A stretch of DNA of 12,827 bases. Origin: Pseudomonadaceae bacterium (GTDB lineage Bacteria > Pseudomonadota > Alphaproteobacteria > UBA2136 > UBA6156). The position numbers and the translations under genes are program-made. Where the stretch lies: the NCBI GenBank assembly GCA_947464215.1, contig CANHVX010000016.1, forward strand, positions 1 through 12,827. Direction: 5' to 3'. Position 1 is the stretch's first letter, and each line of letters starts with the position of its first letter. The notes beneath the pieces are model-generated. The model had not been told where the DNA came from and made no database searches. It was given only the letters and a program-made list of their open reading frames with translations. Of this stretch, positions 1 through 7,510 are shown one piece after another.

Positions 1-129
1 CAAATTGATGCGGGTGTTCTCGTGGTAATCCATCCATCGGCCCACATTGTGGACACCAGAGAGGCCATAGGCACTCGCCATCCACAAAGGGATACGGCTC
101 TTCATCCGTTCATACAGAGTTCTCGACAT
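1..129 (-). CDS. Partial hypothetical protein, N-terminal 43 codons only
   Basis: An open frame starts at the ATG at 129-127 and leaves the window at position 1 with no stop. It begins MSRTLYERMKSRIPLW. The start is supported by a good Shine-Dalgarno run (GAGGGAG) about 9 nt upstream. The visible part is basic at the N-terminus and rich in Trp, Met and Tyr; I see no signal peptide or known motif and do not recognise the family. It lies 68 nt downstream of the mfd stop on the same strand, so it may be read through from mfd or have its own promoter in that gap; no clear promoter or terminator is visible there. The frame and ribosome site make a real gene likely; the function is unknown. Confidence 0.6.
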   Translation of the reverse strand, partial: MSRTLYERMKSRIPLWMASAYGLSGVHNVGRWMDYHENTRINL

Positions 130-197
130 TGGGGGGTTCTCCCTCATGAGAAAAACGCAAGATACAACGCTATCTCGGCCATAAAGCCACAAACGCC

Positions 198-3100
198 CTA
201 ACTTGGCAACTGTTCCAGCGCCGCCACAATTGTTTCCACACCACCCAGCACATTGTCGCCCACCCTGCGGTGCCACACCAGGCTGCTGTCGGGGCGCACG
301 GTTACCACACCGGCCATGCGGGCAATCAGGCCAATCAGGGCATCCGGCTTGGCAAATTTCCCTTTCTGGAACGCCACCACCACACCTTTTTCACCCACCT
401 CTATTTTGCCAATGTTCAACGCCGCTGCGCGGTTGCGTAGCCCCACCACGGCCAGCAGGGCCTGCACTTCGGGGGGTTGGGGGCCAAAGCGGTCATCCAG
501 TTCGGCACCAAATTCTGCCAGGGCGTCGGGGCTGTTCACGGCGGCCAAGCGGCGGTAGAGCTGCAAGCGCAGGGCTTCATCGCTCACATAGGCGGCGGGT
601 ATCAAGTAGCTCACGCCCAGCTTCAGCGTTACACTGTCGGCATGCAGGGGCTGGGCGCCACCTTGGGAAGCGCCAGACGCCGCGCCGGCACCCGGCGGGG
701 CCACGTTGGCGCCGCGGTTTGGCACCTGTTGCCGCATCTGCCGTTGCTTGGCCTGCACGGCATCTTTCAGCATTTTCGCATATAATTCAAAGCCTATGTC
801 GCGTATATTGCCACTTTGCTCCTTACCAAGCACATTCCCAAAGCCGCGCAAATCCATGTCATAATTGGCCAGCGTCAAACCCGCGCCAAGCCCTTGCAAT
901 TGCTGCAATAAATGCAAGCGCGTGCCAGCATCACCGGCCCCAAAACCACCTTCTGGCAAAATAAAATACGCATAGGCCTGGGCGGTGCTGCGCCCTACCC
1001 GCCCGCGCAGCTGGTAAAGCTGGGCAAGGCCAAATCTATCAGAGCGATACACAATCAACGTATTCGCCCGCGGCACATCCAACCCACTCTCAATAATGGT
1101 GGTCGCGACCAAAATATCAATCGTATGGTCATAGAAGGCCAACATCACATCTTCCAGTGCGCGCTCGCCCATTTGGCCATGGGCAACGCCCACGCGGGCA
1201 TGGGGCACCAGGCTGCGTATGCTGTCTTCCAGCCGCACCAAATCCTCCACATGGGGTGCCACCACATACACCTGCCCCCCCCGCGTCAGCTCACGGGTCA
1301 AGGCACCTTTTAGGGTGACAGAATCCCACGCCAGAACATACGTTTGCACCGCATGGCGGTCAATCGGCGGGGTGGCAATCAGGCTTAGGCCCCGCACCCC
1401 GCCCACAGCCAGTTGCAGGGTGCGCGGGATAGGCGTCGCCGTCAGCGTCAACATATCCACATCGGCGCGGAGCGTTTTCAGCTTTTCTTTGTGGGCCACG
1501 CCAAAACGTTGTTCTTCATCAATAATCACCAGCCCCAAATCGGCAAAAGCCATGTCTTTGGTCAGCAGCGCATGGGTGCCCACCACCACACGGGCGCGGC
1601 CATCGGCCAGCTTTTGCTTGGTTAATTTGGTCTCGGGGGGGCTCACCAAACGGCTCAGGTGGCACACCTCCATGCCAAACCCGGCAAAGCGCTGGCTGAA
1701 CAACGCAAAATGCTGCCGCGCCAGCAACGTTGTCGGGCACACCACGGCCACCTGTTTGCCAGCTGCCGCGGCCAAAAACGCGGCGCGCAACGCCACTTCG
1801 GTTTTGCCAAAGCCCACATCGCCCACCACCAGCCGGTCCATGGGGGCTTGTCCGGCCAGGTCGGCCTCCACTTCGCTAATCACACGGGCTTGGTCATCGG
1901 TCAGGGGGTAAGGGAACCCGCCACAAAATTCATCATAAAGCGCATGGGTGGCCCCATCGCCCAACGCCAACGGGGGCCGTTCAGCCAGCTCGCGGGCGGC
2001 GGCGGTGGCCAAAAGCTCACCCGCCATGGCCAGCAAATCAGCTTTTACTTTGGCTTTGCGGATATCCCACCCACCCGTGCCCAGGCGGTCAAGGGTCACG
2101 GTGCCTGTTTCGGCACCCTTGTAGCGCGAGATCTGGTCAAGCTGCTCCACCGGCACAAATAAGCGGTCGTCACCGGCATAAACCAACTTCAAGAAGTCCT
2201 GCACCGCTCCACCAATGGTCATGGTGATAAGCCCCGTGTAGCGGCCAATGCCATGGGCTTCATGCACCACATAGTCGCCGTCTTTCAGCACACTCAGGGC
2301 AGCCAGCAGTTCTTCGGTGCTGCGCTGGCGTATTTTTTTCGCCGCACGGCTGGCCCGCACCCCCGCGCGCGAGCCAAAAACATCCCCCTCGGTCAACACG
2401 GCCATCATGGCATGGGGGTCCACCCAGCCATCGGCGAAGGGCGCCACACAGGCGGTCAGGCCATCAAAGGCCACCCGCTCCACCATGCGGGCAGGCGGGG
2501 CCCCCTCGCCCTCCAACGCGCGTAAAAACTGGGCTAAACCCGGCGCATGCGGCGCGGTCAGGCACACCTGCCACCCGTCGGCGCGCCAACGCCCAATCTG
2601 CGCGGCGGCCGCTTGCGCCGCGGCGTGGCGGTTATGGGGGGGGAACATATGGCCCCGCACCAGGGCATCGGTGCCCTGCCCTCCGTCCAAACTCGCCAGC
2701 TCCACACGGGGTCGGGTGGTCAGTGCGGTGCGCATGTCGGTTTCGCTCACCGCCAACAGGGTGGGCGGCACGGCACGTATGCGGTTGGCACCGGCTTCCG
2801 TGCGGGTGGCCTCCACACGTGCCATATAGGCCGCATTAAGGGTCGCGCTCCACGCCGCCAACTGGTCGTCTAACGTGTCGGGAATAATCACCACGGTGTC
2901 GCGGGGCAAAGCCTCCAGAAGGCCACTCCACGGCTCTTCATCCAGCAGGGCGGCCAGCTGGCCGGCATCGGCAGGCCAGCGGCCGGCGCTAACCGCCACA
3001 TAAATGTCGTCCTGAATACCATCGGGGAAGAACTCGCGGTAGCGGCGGCGGAAGGTGGCCACGCGGGCGGGCGAAAGCACTTCTCCGGCGGGGGTAATGT

Positions 3101-3737
3101 CCACCACCTCAAAGCCTGTCTCGGTGGTTTTTTGGCTTTGGGGGTCAAACTGGGCAATAGTGTCCAGCTCATCGCCAAAAAAATCCAGGCGCAGAGGCTG
3201 CACCAAGGTGGGGGGGAAAACATCCACCAACCCGCCGCGCACGGCAAATTCGCCACTATGCTGCACCACATCCACGCGGGTATAGCCGCGCTCGCCAAGC
3301 GCGGCCGAAAGGCGGGCGAGGCTTATCGTCTGGCCACGCGTCAGCTGCAAGGCCTCACCGGCGCCCGTTTCGCGCTCACACAGGCCAAGGGCGGCCACAC
3401 TCGAAACCACCACGCCACGCCACGCTTTGGCCGCCACATCGGCCATCACGGCACGGCGCTGGGCCACAATGTCGGCCGAAGGGGCCAAACGGTCATAGGG
3501 CTGCACATCCCAGTGCGGGTAAATCGAGACTCGTTCGGCATGGGGGGCAGGCAACAAGGCCGCAACGCTGTCGGCCAAACGCTCAACCAAGGCGGCATCG
3601 GGGGCCACCACCAACACACGGGGGTGGTGGCGGGCCACATCAGCCACCACCCAGGCCCAGGCGGCGGTGGGCACGCGCACCCACGTCTGGCCTACCCAGG
3701 GGCGGAGAGCCTCAACCTTGCCGATTTTTTGTTTCAT
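198..3737 (-). CDS. mfd: Transcription-repair coupling factor Mfd
   Basis: Mfd is a cytoplasmic ATP-dependent DNA translocase. It removes RNA polymerase stalled at lesions and recruits UvrA for nucleotide excision repair. With the start at 3737 the protein is 1179 aa, close to the family's usual ~1150. In order: an N-terminal UvrB-like region (about 1-330), the CarD-like RNA polymerase interaction domain (about 486-541, beginning DGDYVVHEAHGIG), Walker A GDVGFGKT (639-646), DEEQ box (740-743), TATPIPRT (766-773), QLRGRVGR (909-916), the TRG-type segment FGNVLGKEQSG (about 966-976), a Gly/Ala/Pro-rich linker (about 1006-1028) and a C-terminal TRCF domain (about 1042-1105). The frame stays open upstream to a TTG at 3812, but that part overlaps sdhE, so the ATG at 3737 (MKQKIGKVEALRPW) is chosen. 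No Shine-Dalgarno precedes it, only a T-rich stretch; with sdhE ending 11 nt upstream, translational coupling is plausible. The stop is TAG. Confidence 0.97.
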   Translation of the reverse strand: MKQKIGKVEALRPWVGQTWVRVPTAAWAWVVADVARHHPRVLVVAPDAALVERLADSVAALLPAPHAERVSIYPHWDVQPYDRLAPSADIVAQRRAVMADVAAKAWRGVVVSSVAALGLCERETGAGEALQLTRGQTISLARLSAALGERGYTRVDVVQHSGEFAVRGGLVDVFPPTLVQPLRLDFFGDELDTIAQFDPQSQKTTETGFEVVDITPAGEVLSPARVATFRRRYREFFPDGIQDDIYVAVSAGRWPADAGQLAALLDEEPWSGLLEALPRDTVVIIPDTLDDQLAAWSATLNAAYMARVEATRTEAGANRIRAVPPTLLAVSETDMRTALTTRPRVELASLDGGQGTDALVRGHMFPPHNRHAAAQAAAAQIGRWRADGWQVCLTAPHAPGLAQFLRALEGEGAPPARMVERVAFDGLTACVAPFADGWVDPHAMMAVLTEGDVFGSRAGVRASRAAKKIRQRSTEELLAALSVLKDGDYVVHEAHGIGRYTGLITMTIGGAVQDFLKLVYAGDDRLFVPVEQLDQISRYKGAETGTVTLDRLGTGGWDIRKAKVKADLLAMAGELLATAAARELAERPPLALGDGATHALYDEFCGGFPYPLTDDQARVISEVEADLAGQAPMDRLVVGDVGFGKTEVALRAAFLAAAAGKQVAVVCPTTLLARQHFALFSQRFAGFGMEVCHLSRLVSPPETKLTKQKLADGRARVVVGTHALLTKDMAFADLGLVIIDEEQRFGVAHKEKLKTLRADVDMLTLTATPIPRTLQLAVGGVRGLSLIATPPIDRHAVQTYVLAWDSVTLKGALTRELTRGGQVYVVAPHVEDLVRLEDSIRSLVPHARVGVAHGQMGERALEDVMLAFYDHTIDILVATTIIESGLDVPRANTLIVYRSDRFGLAQLYQLRGRVGRSTAQAYAYFILPEGGFGAGDAGTRLHLLQQLQGLGAGLTLANYDMDLRGFGNVLGKEQSGNIRDIGFELYAKMLKDAVQAKQRQMRQQVPNRGANVAPPGAGAASGASQGGAQPLHADSVTLKLGVSYLIPAAYVSDEALRLQLYRRLAAVNSPDALAEFGAELDDRFGPQPPEVQALLAVVGLRNRAAALNIGKIEVGEKGVVVAFQKGKFAKPDALIGLIARMAGVVTVRPDSSLVWHRRVGDNVLGGVETIVAALEQLPS

Positions 3738-3748
3738 AAAAAAACGTA

Positions 3749-4045
3749 TTAGCTGGCACGCATACGGTTGTGCTGAAACAGGTGCCGCACAAGCGCCACC
3801 ACCAATTGCCAATCATCAGGGGCGGGTTTGGCCTCCACCAGCCAGTCCATCAAGCGGCCTTCGGGCTGCTGAAGCAGACTGGCCACCATGTGCAGCTCAT
3901 CGTCAGCAAGGGTGTCAAGGTGGGGCAGCAGGCTGCGGCAAATGATATCCAGCTCCAGCGTGCCGCGGTAACTGGCGCGATAACGCACCTCTTTCAGCAA
4001 AAGGTCTCTGTTCAACGGGCGGTTCGTTGCTATAGTCTCGGGCAT
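3749..4045 (-). CDS. sdhE: FAD assembly factor SdhE (succinate dehydrogenase assembly factor 2)
   Basis: SdhE is a small cytoplasmic protein that assists covalent attachment of FAD to the SdhA subunit of succinate dehydrogenase. The 98-aa product has the family's usual size and carries the signature RGxxE motif as RGTLE, within the stretch YRASYRGTLELDIICR. It is followed by the acidic helical part (DDELHMVASLL, DWL) typical of this fold. The start is the ATG at 4045-4043, reading MPETIATNRPLNRD. It has a strong AGGAGA ribosome site 8 nt upstream; the frame also stays open to a TTG at 4096, which lacks such support. mfd follows after 11 nt on the same strand, which suggests one transcript. 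The start codon overlaps the divergent recG start codon, so the sdhE promoter must lie inside recG coding sequence. Family assignment rests on motif, size and neighbourhood. Confidence 0.92.
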   Translation of the reverse strand: MPETIATNRPLNRDLLLKEVRYRASYRGTLELDIICRSLLPHLDTLADDELHMVASLLQQPEGRLMDWLVEAKPAPDDWQLVVALVRHLFQHNRMRAS

Positions 4046-6221
4046 GCCATCGTCTCCTGTGCGCCGCACCCAAGCACAAGCCGCTTCTCCGCGCAAGCAG
4101 AGCGTGGCTGGGCCGCCTGCACAGGCGGCGCATGCCGCACTGGAAGCCTACCCCAAACTGCCCGGCCTCACCCCGGCCCAGCATAGCAAATTGCAAGAAC
4201 TATGCGGCCCCCGCTGGCTCGACCTCGCCTTCCACCTGCCCACCCGCACGCTGGATAGGTCCGCCACCCCCCCCATCGCCGCTGCGCCGGTGGGCGAAAC
4301 GGCCACGCTGCTAGCCACCGTGGTGCGGCGGGGGGCCATTCCGCCCAAACACATCAAGCGCCCGCTGGTGATTGAACTTACCGACAGCACCGCCCCCCTG
4401 CGCGCGATCTATTTCCACGCGGGCAGCTGGCTGGAACGGGCCTACCCCGTCAACACGCAGGTGATTGTATCGGGCAAAATCGAAGCCGACGCCAAGGGCA
4501 AAAAGATCGTCCACCCCGATGTCTGGAGCCTCCCGCACAGCGATGAAAAGGCCGAGGCCAAATTCGCCAATGTGGCGCGGGTATGGGCGCTGTATCCGGC
4601 TACGGCGGGGCTTACGCAGGGCTGGCTGCACCGGTCGGTGGCACAGGCCTTGGCCTTTCTGGCCGAGCACCCCCTGCCCGAGTGGCTGCCCAAAGCCCTG
4701 CGCGAAACGCACGGCCTGCCCACCTTCCGCGAGGCACTGGGCGCCGTGCATACCCCCACCACCGAGGCCGATCTCGCCCCCACCACCCCCGCACGCGTGC
4801 GCCTGGCTCTCGATGAACTCTACGCCACCCAGCTGGCCCTTGTGCACGCGCGCGCCAACACGCGCAGCCTGCGGGGCTTGGCGCACGGGCGGCACACCCG
4901 CCTGCGCGAGAAAATGGTCGCGGCCCTGCCCTACCCCCTCACCGCATGCCAGCACCAGGCGGTGGGCGAAATCATCGCCGACCTTCAAGCCCCGCGCCCC
5001 ATGCTGCGGCTCTTGCAGGGCGATGTCGGGGCGGGCAAAACGCTGGTGGCCCTCATGGCCGCGCTGCACGTGGTGGAAAACGGCCACCAAGTAGCGCTGA
5101 TGGCCCCCACCGAAATTCTAGCCACCCAATTGTTCCATAACGCGCAAAAACTGTTGCAACCGTTGGGCATCACGGTGGGGCTTTTGGTGGGCAGCCACAC
5201 GGCAGGCCAAAAGCGCAACATGAAAGCCCATATCCGCGAAGGCTTTGTCAACGTGCTGGTGGGCACCCACGCTCTGGTGGAAGACGATGTTATATTTGAT
5301 AAATTAGGGCTCGTGATTATCGACGAGCAGCACCGCTTCGGCGTGCGCCAGCGGGCCAACCTGTCGGCCAACCAACCCCTGCCGCCCGATATTCTCACCA
5401 TGACAGCCACCCCCATCCCGCGCACCTTGGCCCTCACCGCCTATGGCGATATGGATGTCTCTACGCTGCGCACCAAGCCGCCGGGCCGCACACCCATCAC
5501 CACCGTGGTGCTGCCCGATGAAAAGCTCGCCGAGGTCGCCCAGCGCCTGCAACAGGTGCTCACCAAAGGCCAACAGGCCTATTGGGTGTGCCCCCTTGTC
5601 GAAGAAAGCGAAAACTCCGACCTCGCCGATGCCACCCAGCGCCACGCCTGGTTAAAGGAGACCTATGGCCCCCAGGTGGGGTTACTGCACGGCAAGATGA
5701 AACCCGCCGAAAAAACAGCCACCATGGCCGCCTTTGCCAAAGGAGACCTGAAAATCCTCGTCAGCACCACGGTTATCGAGGTGGGTGTAGACGTCCCCAA
5801 CGCCACGGTCATGGTCATCGAGCACGCCGAACGCTTTGGCCTCGCCCAGCTGCACCAGCTGCGCGGGCGGGTGGGGCGTGGGGCCAAGGCCAGCCATTGC
5901 GTGTTGGTTTATACAGCCCCGTTGTCAGCCTATGCGCAGGCGCGGCTCAACACCTTGCGGCAAACCGAAGATGGCTTTGCGCTGGCCGAAGCCGATCTCG
6001 AGCTGCGCGGCCCCGGTGAAGTTTTAGGCACTCGTCAAGCCGGCGCGATGAATTTGCAACTTGCCGATCTCAACGCGCATAAGCAACTGATTCCCATAGC
6101 CCGAGAATTGGCAGAAAAGTCACTCACCTCCCCCCTCACCGCCGCCCAACGCAATGCCTTGGCGTTGCTGCTCGAGTGTTTCAATCAGCAAAACACCGCG
6201 GTTTTCCTCAGGGCTGGCTAG
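4044..6221 (+). CDS. recG: ATP-dependent DNA helicase RecG
   Basis: RecG is a cytoplasmic monomeric helicase that remodels stalled replication forks and branch-migrates Holliday junctions and D-loops. From the ATG at 4044 the product is 725 aa (E. coli 693). It shows an N-terminal wedge/OB region (about 36-200), Walker A GDVGAGKT (326-333), DEQH box (427-430), TATPIPR (454-460), STTVIEVGVDVP (about 574-585), QLRGRVGRG (605-613) and the C-terminal LRGPGEVLGTRQAG segment typical of RecG. The first ~25 residues are low-complexity Ala/Pro/Arg and look like an extension relative to the family, and the ATG at 4044 has no Shine-Dalgarno. An in-frame GTG at 4104 would give a more usual N-terminus but also lacks a good ribosome site, so the start is uncertain. 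The gene is divergent from sdhE. An 8-C run (4267-4274) lies in the coding region without breaking the frame. Confidence 0.96.
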   Translation: MPSSPVRRTQAQAASPRKQSVAGPPAQAAHAALEAYPKLPGLTPAQHSKLQELCGPRWLDLAFHLPTRTLDRSATPPIAAAPVGETATLLATVVRRGAIPPKHIKRPLVIELTDSTAPLRAIYFHAGSWLERAYPVNTQVIVSGKIEADAKGKKIVHPDVWSLPHSDEKAEAKFANVARVWALYPATAGLTQGWLHRSVAQALAFLAEHPLPEWLPKALRETHGLPTFREALGAVHTPTTEADLAPTTPARVRLALDELYATQLALVHARANTRSLRGLAHGRHTRLREKMVAALPYPLTACQHQAVGEIIADLQAPRPMLRLLQGDVGAGKTLVALMAALHVVENGHQVALMAPTEILATQLFHNAQKLLQPLGITVGLLVGSHTAGQKRNMKAHIREGFVNVLVGTHALVEDDVIFDKLGLVIIDEQHRFGVRQRANLSANQPLPPDILTMTATPIPRTLALTAYGDMDVSTLRTKPPGRTPITTVVLPDEKLAEVAQRLQQVLTKGQQAYWVCPLVEESENSDLADATQRHAWLKETYGPQVGLLHGKMKPAEKTATMAAFAKGDLKILVSTTVIEVGVDVPNATVMVIEHAERFGLAQLHQLRGRVGRGAKASHCVLVYTAPLSAYAQARLNTLRQTEDGFALAEADLELRGPGEVLGTRQAGAMNLQLADLNAHKQLIPIARELAEKSLTSPLTAAQRNALALLLECFNQQNTAVFLRAG
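4112..4129. repeat. Perfect 8-bp inverted repeat near the sdhE/recG divergent starts
   Basis: GCCGCCTG and CAGGCGGC are perfect inverted copies separated by only CA. The element lies about 67-84 nt upstream of the sdhE ATG and within codons 23-29 of recG as called, in the poorly conserved Ala/Pro-rich N-terminus. It could be an operator, an RNA hairpin, or chance in GC-rich repetitive codons. Confidence 0.4.
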
Positions 6222-6279
6222 GTTTTTGGGGCGCGTCACCCAAATATCACACCCTCTCCACGGCAAAACATCCCCCCCC

Positions 6280-6308
6280 TTTACGTGGCAAAAAGCGCTG
6301 GGCATGCT
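6280..6308 (+). promoter_or_regulatory. Possible porin promoter, preceded by a C8 tract
   Basis: TTTACG (6280-6285, 4 of 6 to the -35 consensus) and CATGCT (6303-6308, 3 of 6 to the -10) are 17 nt apart. Transcription would start near 6315, about 22 nt before the porin ATG. An uninterrupted run of eight C (6272-6279) abuts the proposed -35 box. A short inverted pair, CCACG (6258-6262) and CGTGG (6284-6288), encloses the run. The boxes are weak matches, so this is a tentative call. Confidence 0.25.
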
Positions 6309-6336
6309 GCACCCACCATTAACCAAGAAAGAAAAA

Positions 6337-7473
6337 ATGATCATGCGTCATCTTCTCCTCGCCGCCACTGCCCTCACCGCAGTTGCCGGCAGCGCCATGG
6401 CCGTAGACGTGAAGCTCTATGGTACCGTTAACAAAGCTGTTATGGGCTACGACGATGGTCGCAGCGCCGAAACCAACGTTGTTGACAACAACCTGGAATC
6501 AACCCGTTTTGGTCTGGCCGCTGAAAAAGCCCTCGACAACGGTATGGCCGCCAGCGCCCTGTTTGAAGTTGAACAAAACAGCAACGCCAGCAATGCCATT
6601 ACACAAAACAGCAACGGCACCGGCAACAACGGCACCAGCCGCACACCAAACGGCAGCACCGTTACCCTCACCGAGCGTATGGCTCGCGTAGGCCTGAGCG
6701 GCGAATGGGGTGGAATTTACGTAGGTCAACAAGATGTTGCCACCGACGATGCCTTCGCACACGACCTCACCGCAGCAACCAGCGTTATGAACCCAAATGT
6801 GGGTGCATGGGGCGGCGGCTTGGTATTCCAGCGCAAGAACGGCGCCACCTGGAGCAACGCCCAAGCTGGCGGCACCAACCTTACTCCTGGTCTGTTTGCC
6901 TTGGGTAACGATGGCGCACTGGGCTCAGCCGATGCCATCCGCTATAACAGCCCCATTTTCAATGGCTTTAACGGTAGCCTCAGCACCAGCCAAGGCGGCA
7001 ACGTAGACGCCACTGTGCGCTACAATGGCGAAGTTGCTGGCATCAAACTAGACGGTGCCTTGGGTCACACCATGGTGAACAGCGCCACCACCAACTACGG
7101 CGTTCACCAAGAAACCGCCACCATGGGTAGCATTTCTGCCCTGCACAACAGCGGTCTGGGTGCCACTCTGGCATACTACAGCCAAGGCCTGAAGAACAAA
7201 ACAGCTGGTATCGAAGATCCATCCCTCATGTACGCCAAAGTTGGCTACGCCTGGGATGCCTACGGTGTAGCGGTTGATTACGCCGCCGCCAAAGACCCAG
7301 TTGCCGTATCCACCGACCACGAAATGGACAGCTACGGCGTCGCCGCCGACTGGACACTGGCCGATGGTGTGGTTGTTGGTGCCACGGTGCGTAACTACAG
7401 CGCCGATGTTACCGGAGTCACCGGCATCGAAGACATCATGGTTGGTGTCGCCAACATGCGCGTTAAGTTCTAG
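6337..7473 (+). CDS. Gram-negative porin, outer-membrane beta-barrel
   Basis: The product is predicted to form a trimeric general-diffusion porin in the outer membrane. The mature part starts VDVKLYGTVNKAVMGYDDG, a typical first barrel strand, and includes the conserved-style stretch ESTRFGLAAEKALDNGMAA. The protein ends in VGVANMRVKF, with the C-terminal Phe and alternating hydrophobic pattern used by the barrel assembly machinery. The start is the ATG at 6337, giving 378 aa with a 22-residue Sec signal peptide (MIMRHLLLAATALTAVAGSAMA). The frame stays open upstream to 6154 inside recG, but the signal peptide fixes the start. The ribosome site is weak (AAGAAAG). The region from about residue 85 to 110 is rich in Asn, Ser, Thr and Gly and may be a surface loop. 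Codon use differs from the neighbours, with many GTT, GGT and AAC codons, as expected for an abundant protein. A strong terminator follows 10 nt after the stop. The exact porin subfamily is not resolved. Confidence 0.9.
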   Translation: MIMRHLLLAATALTAVAGSAMAVDVKLYGTVNKAVMGYDDGRSAETNVVDNNLESTRFGLAAEKALDNGMAASALFEVEQNSNASNAITQNSNGTGNNGTSRTPNGSTVTLTERMARVGLSGEWGGIYVGQQDVATDDAFAHDLTAATSVMNPNVGAWGGGLVFQRKNGATWSNAQAGGTNLTPGLFALGNDGALGSADAIRYNSPIFNGFNGSLSTSQGGNVDATVRYNGEVAGIKLDGALGHTMVNSATTNYGVHQETATMGSISALHNSGLGATLAYYSQGLKNKTAGIEDPSLMYAKVGYAWDAYGVAVDYAAAKDPVAVSTDHEMDSYGVAADWTLADGVVVGATVRNYSADVTGVTGIEDIMVGVANMRVKF

Positions 7474-7482
7474 TCGAGCTTC

Positions 7483-7510
7483 AAAAAAAGCCCCGCAAGG
7501 GGCTTTTTTT
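7483..7510 (+). terminator. Rho-independent terminator of the porin gene (copy 1)
   Basis: A 12-bp stem pairs 7483-7494 with 7499-7510, with GCAA as the loop. The core is AGCCCC/GGGGCT, flanked by A7 and T7, so it can work in both directions. It begins 10 nt after the porin stop codon. Confidence 0.93.

Noticed and set aside
203..3752. Many plus-strand open frames opposite mfd, up to 253 aa
   Set aside because: They are antisense shadows of a GC-rich gene: compositionally odd (Pro, His, Arg, Ser-rich), without ribosome sites or family motifs, while the minus frame encodes an intact Mfd.
3738..3812. Upstream extension of mfd to a TTG at 3812
   Set aside because: It overlaps the end of sdhE, uses a rare start, and the added residues are not Mfd-like.
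4046..4096. Upstream extension of sdhE to a TTG at 4096
   Set aside because: The ATG at 4045 has a strong AGGAGA site at good spacing and gives the usual family length.
4311..5090. A 259-aa minus-strand frame inside recG
   Set aside because: It is Gly/His-rich with no recognisable domain and lies wholly opposite the conserved helicase frame.
6154..6336. N-terminal extension of the porin frame into recG
   Set aside because: A clean signal peptide begins at 6337, and the extension overlaps the recG C-terminus.
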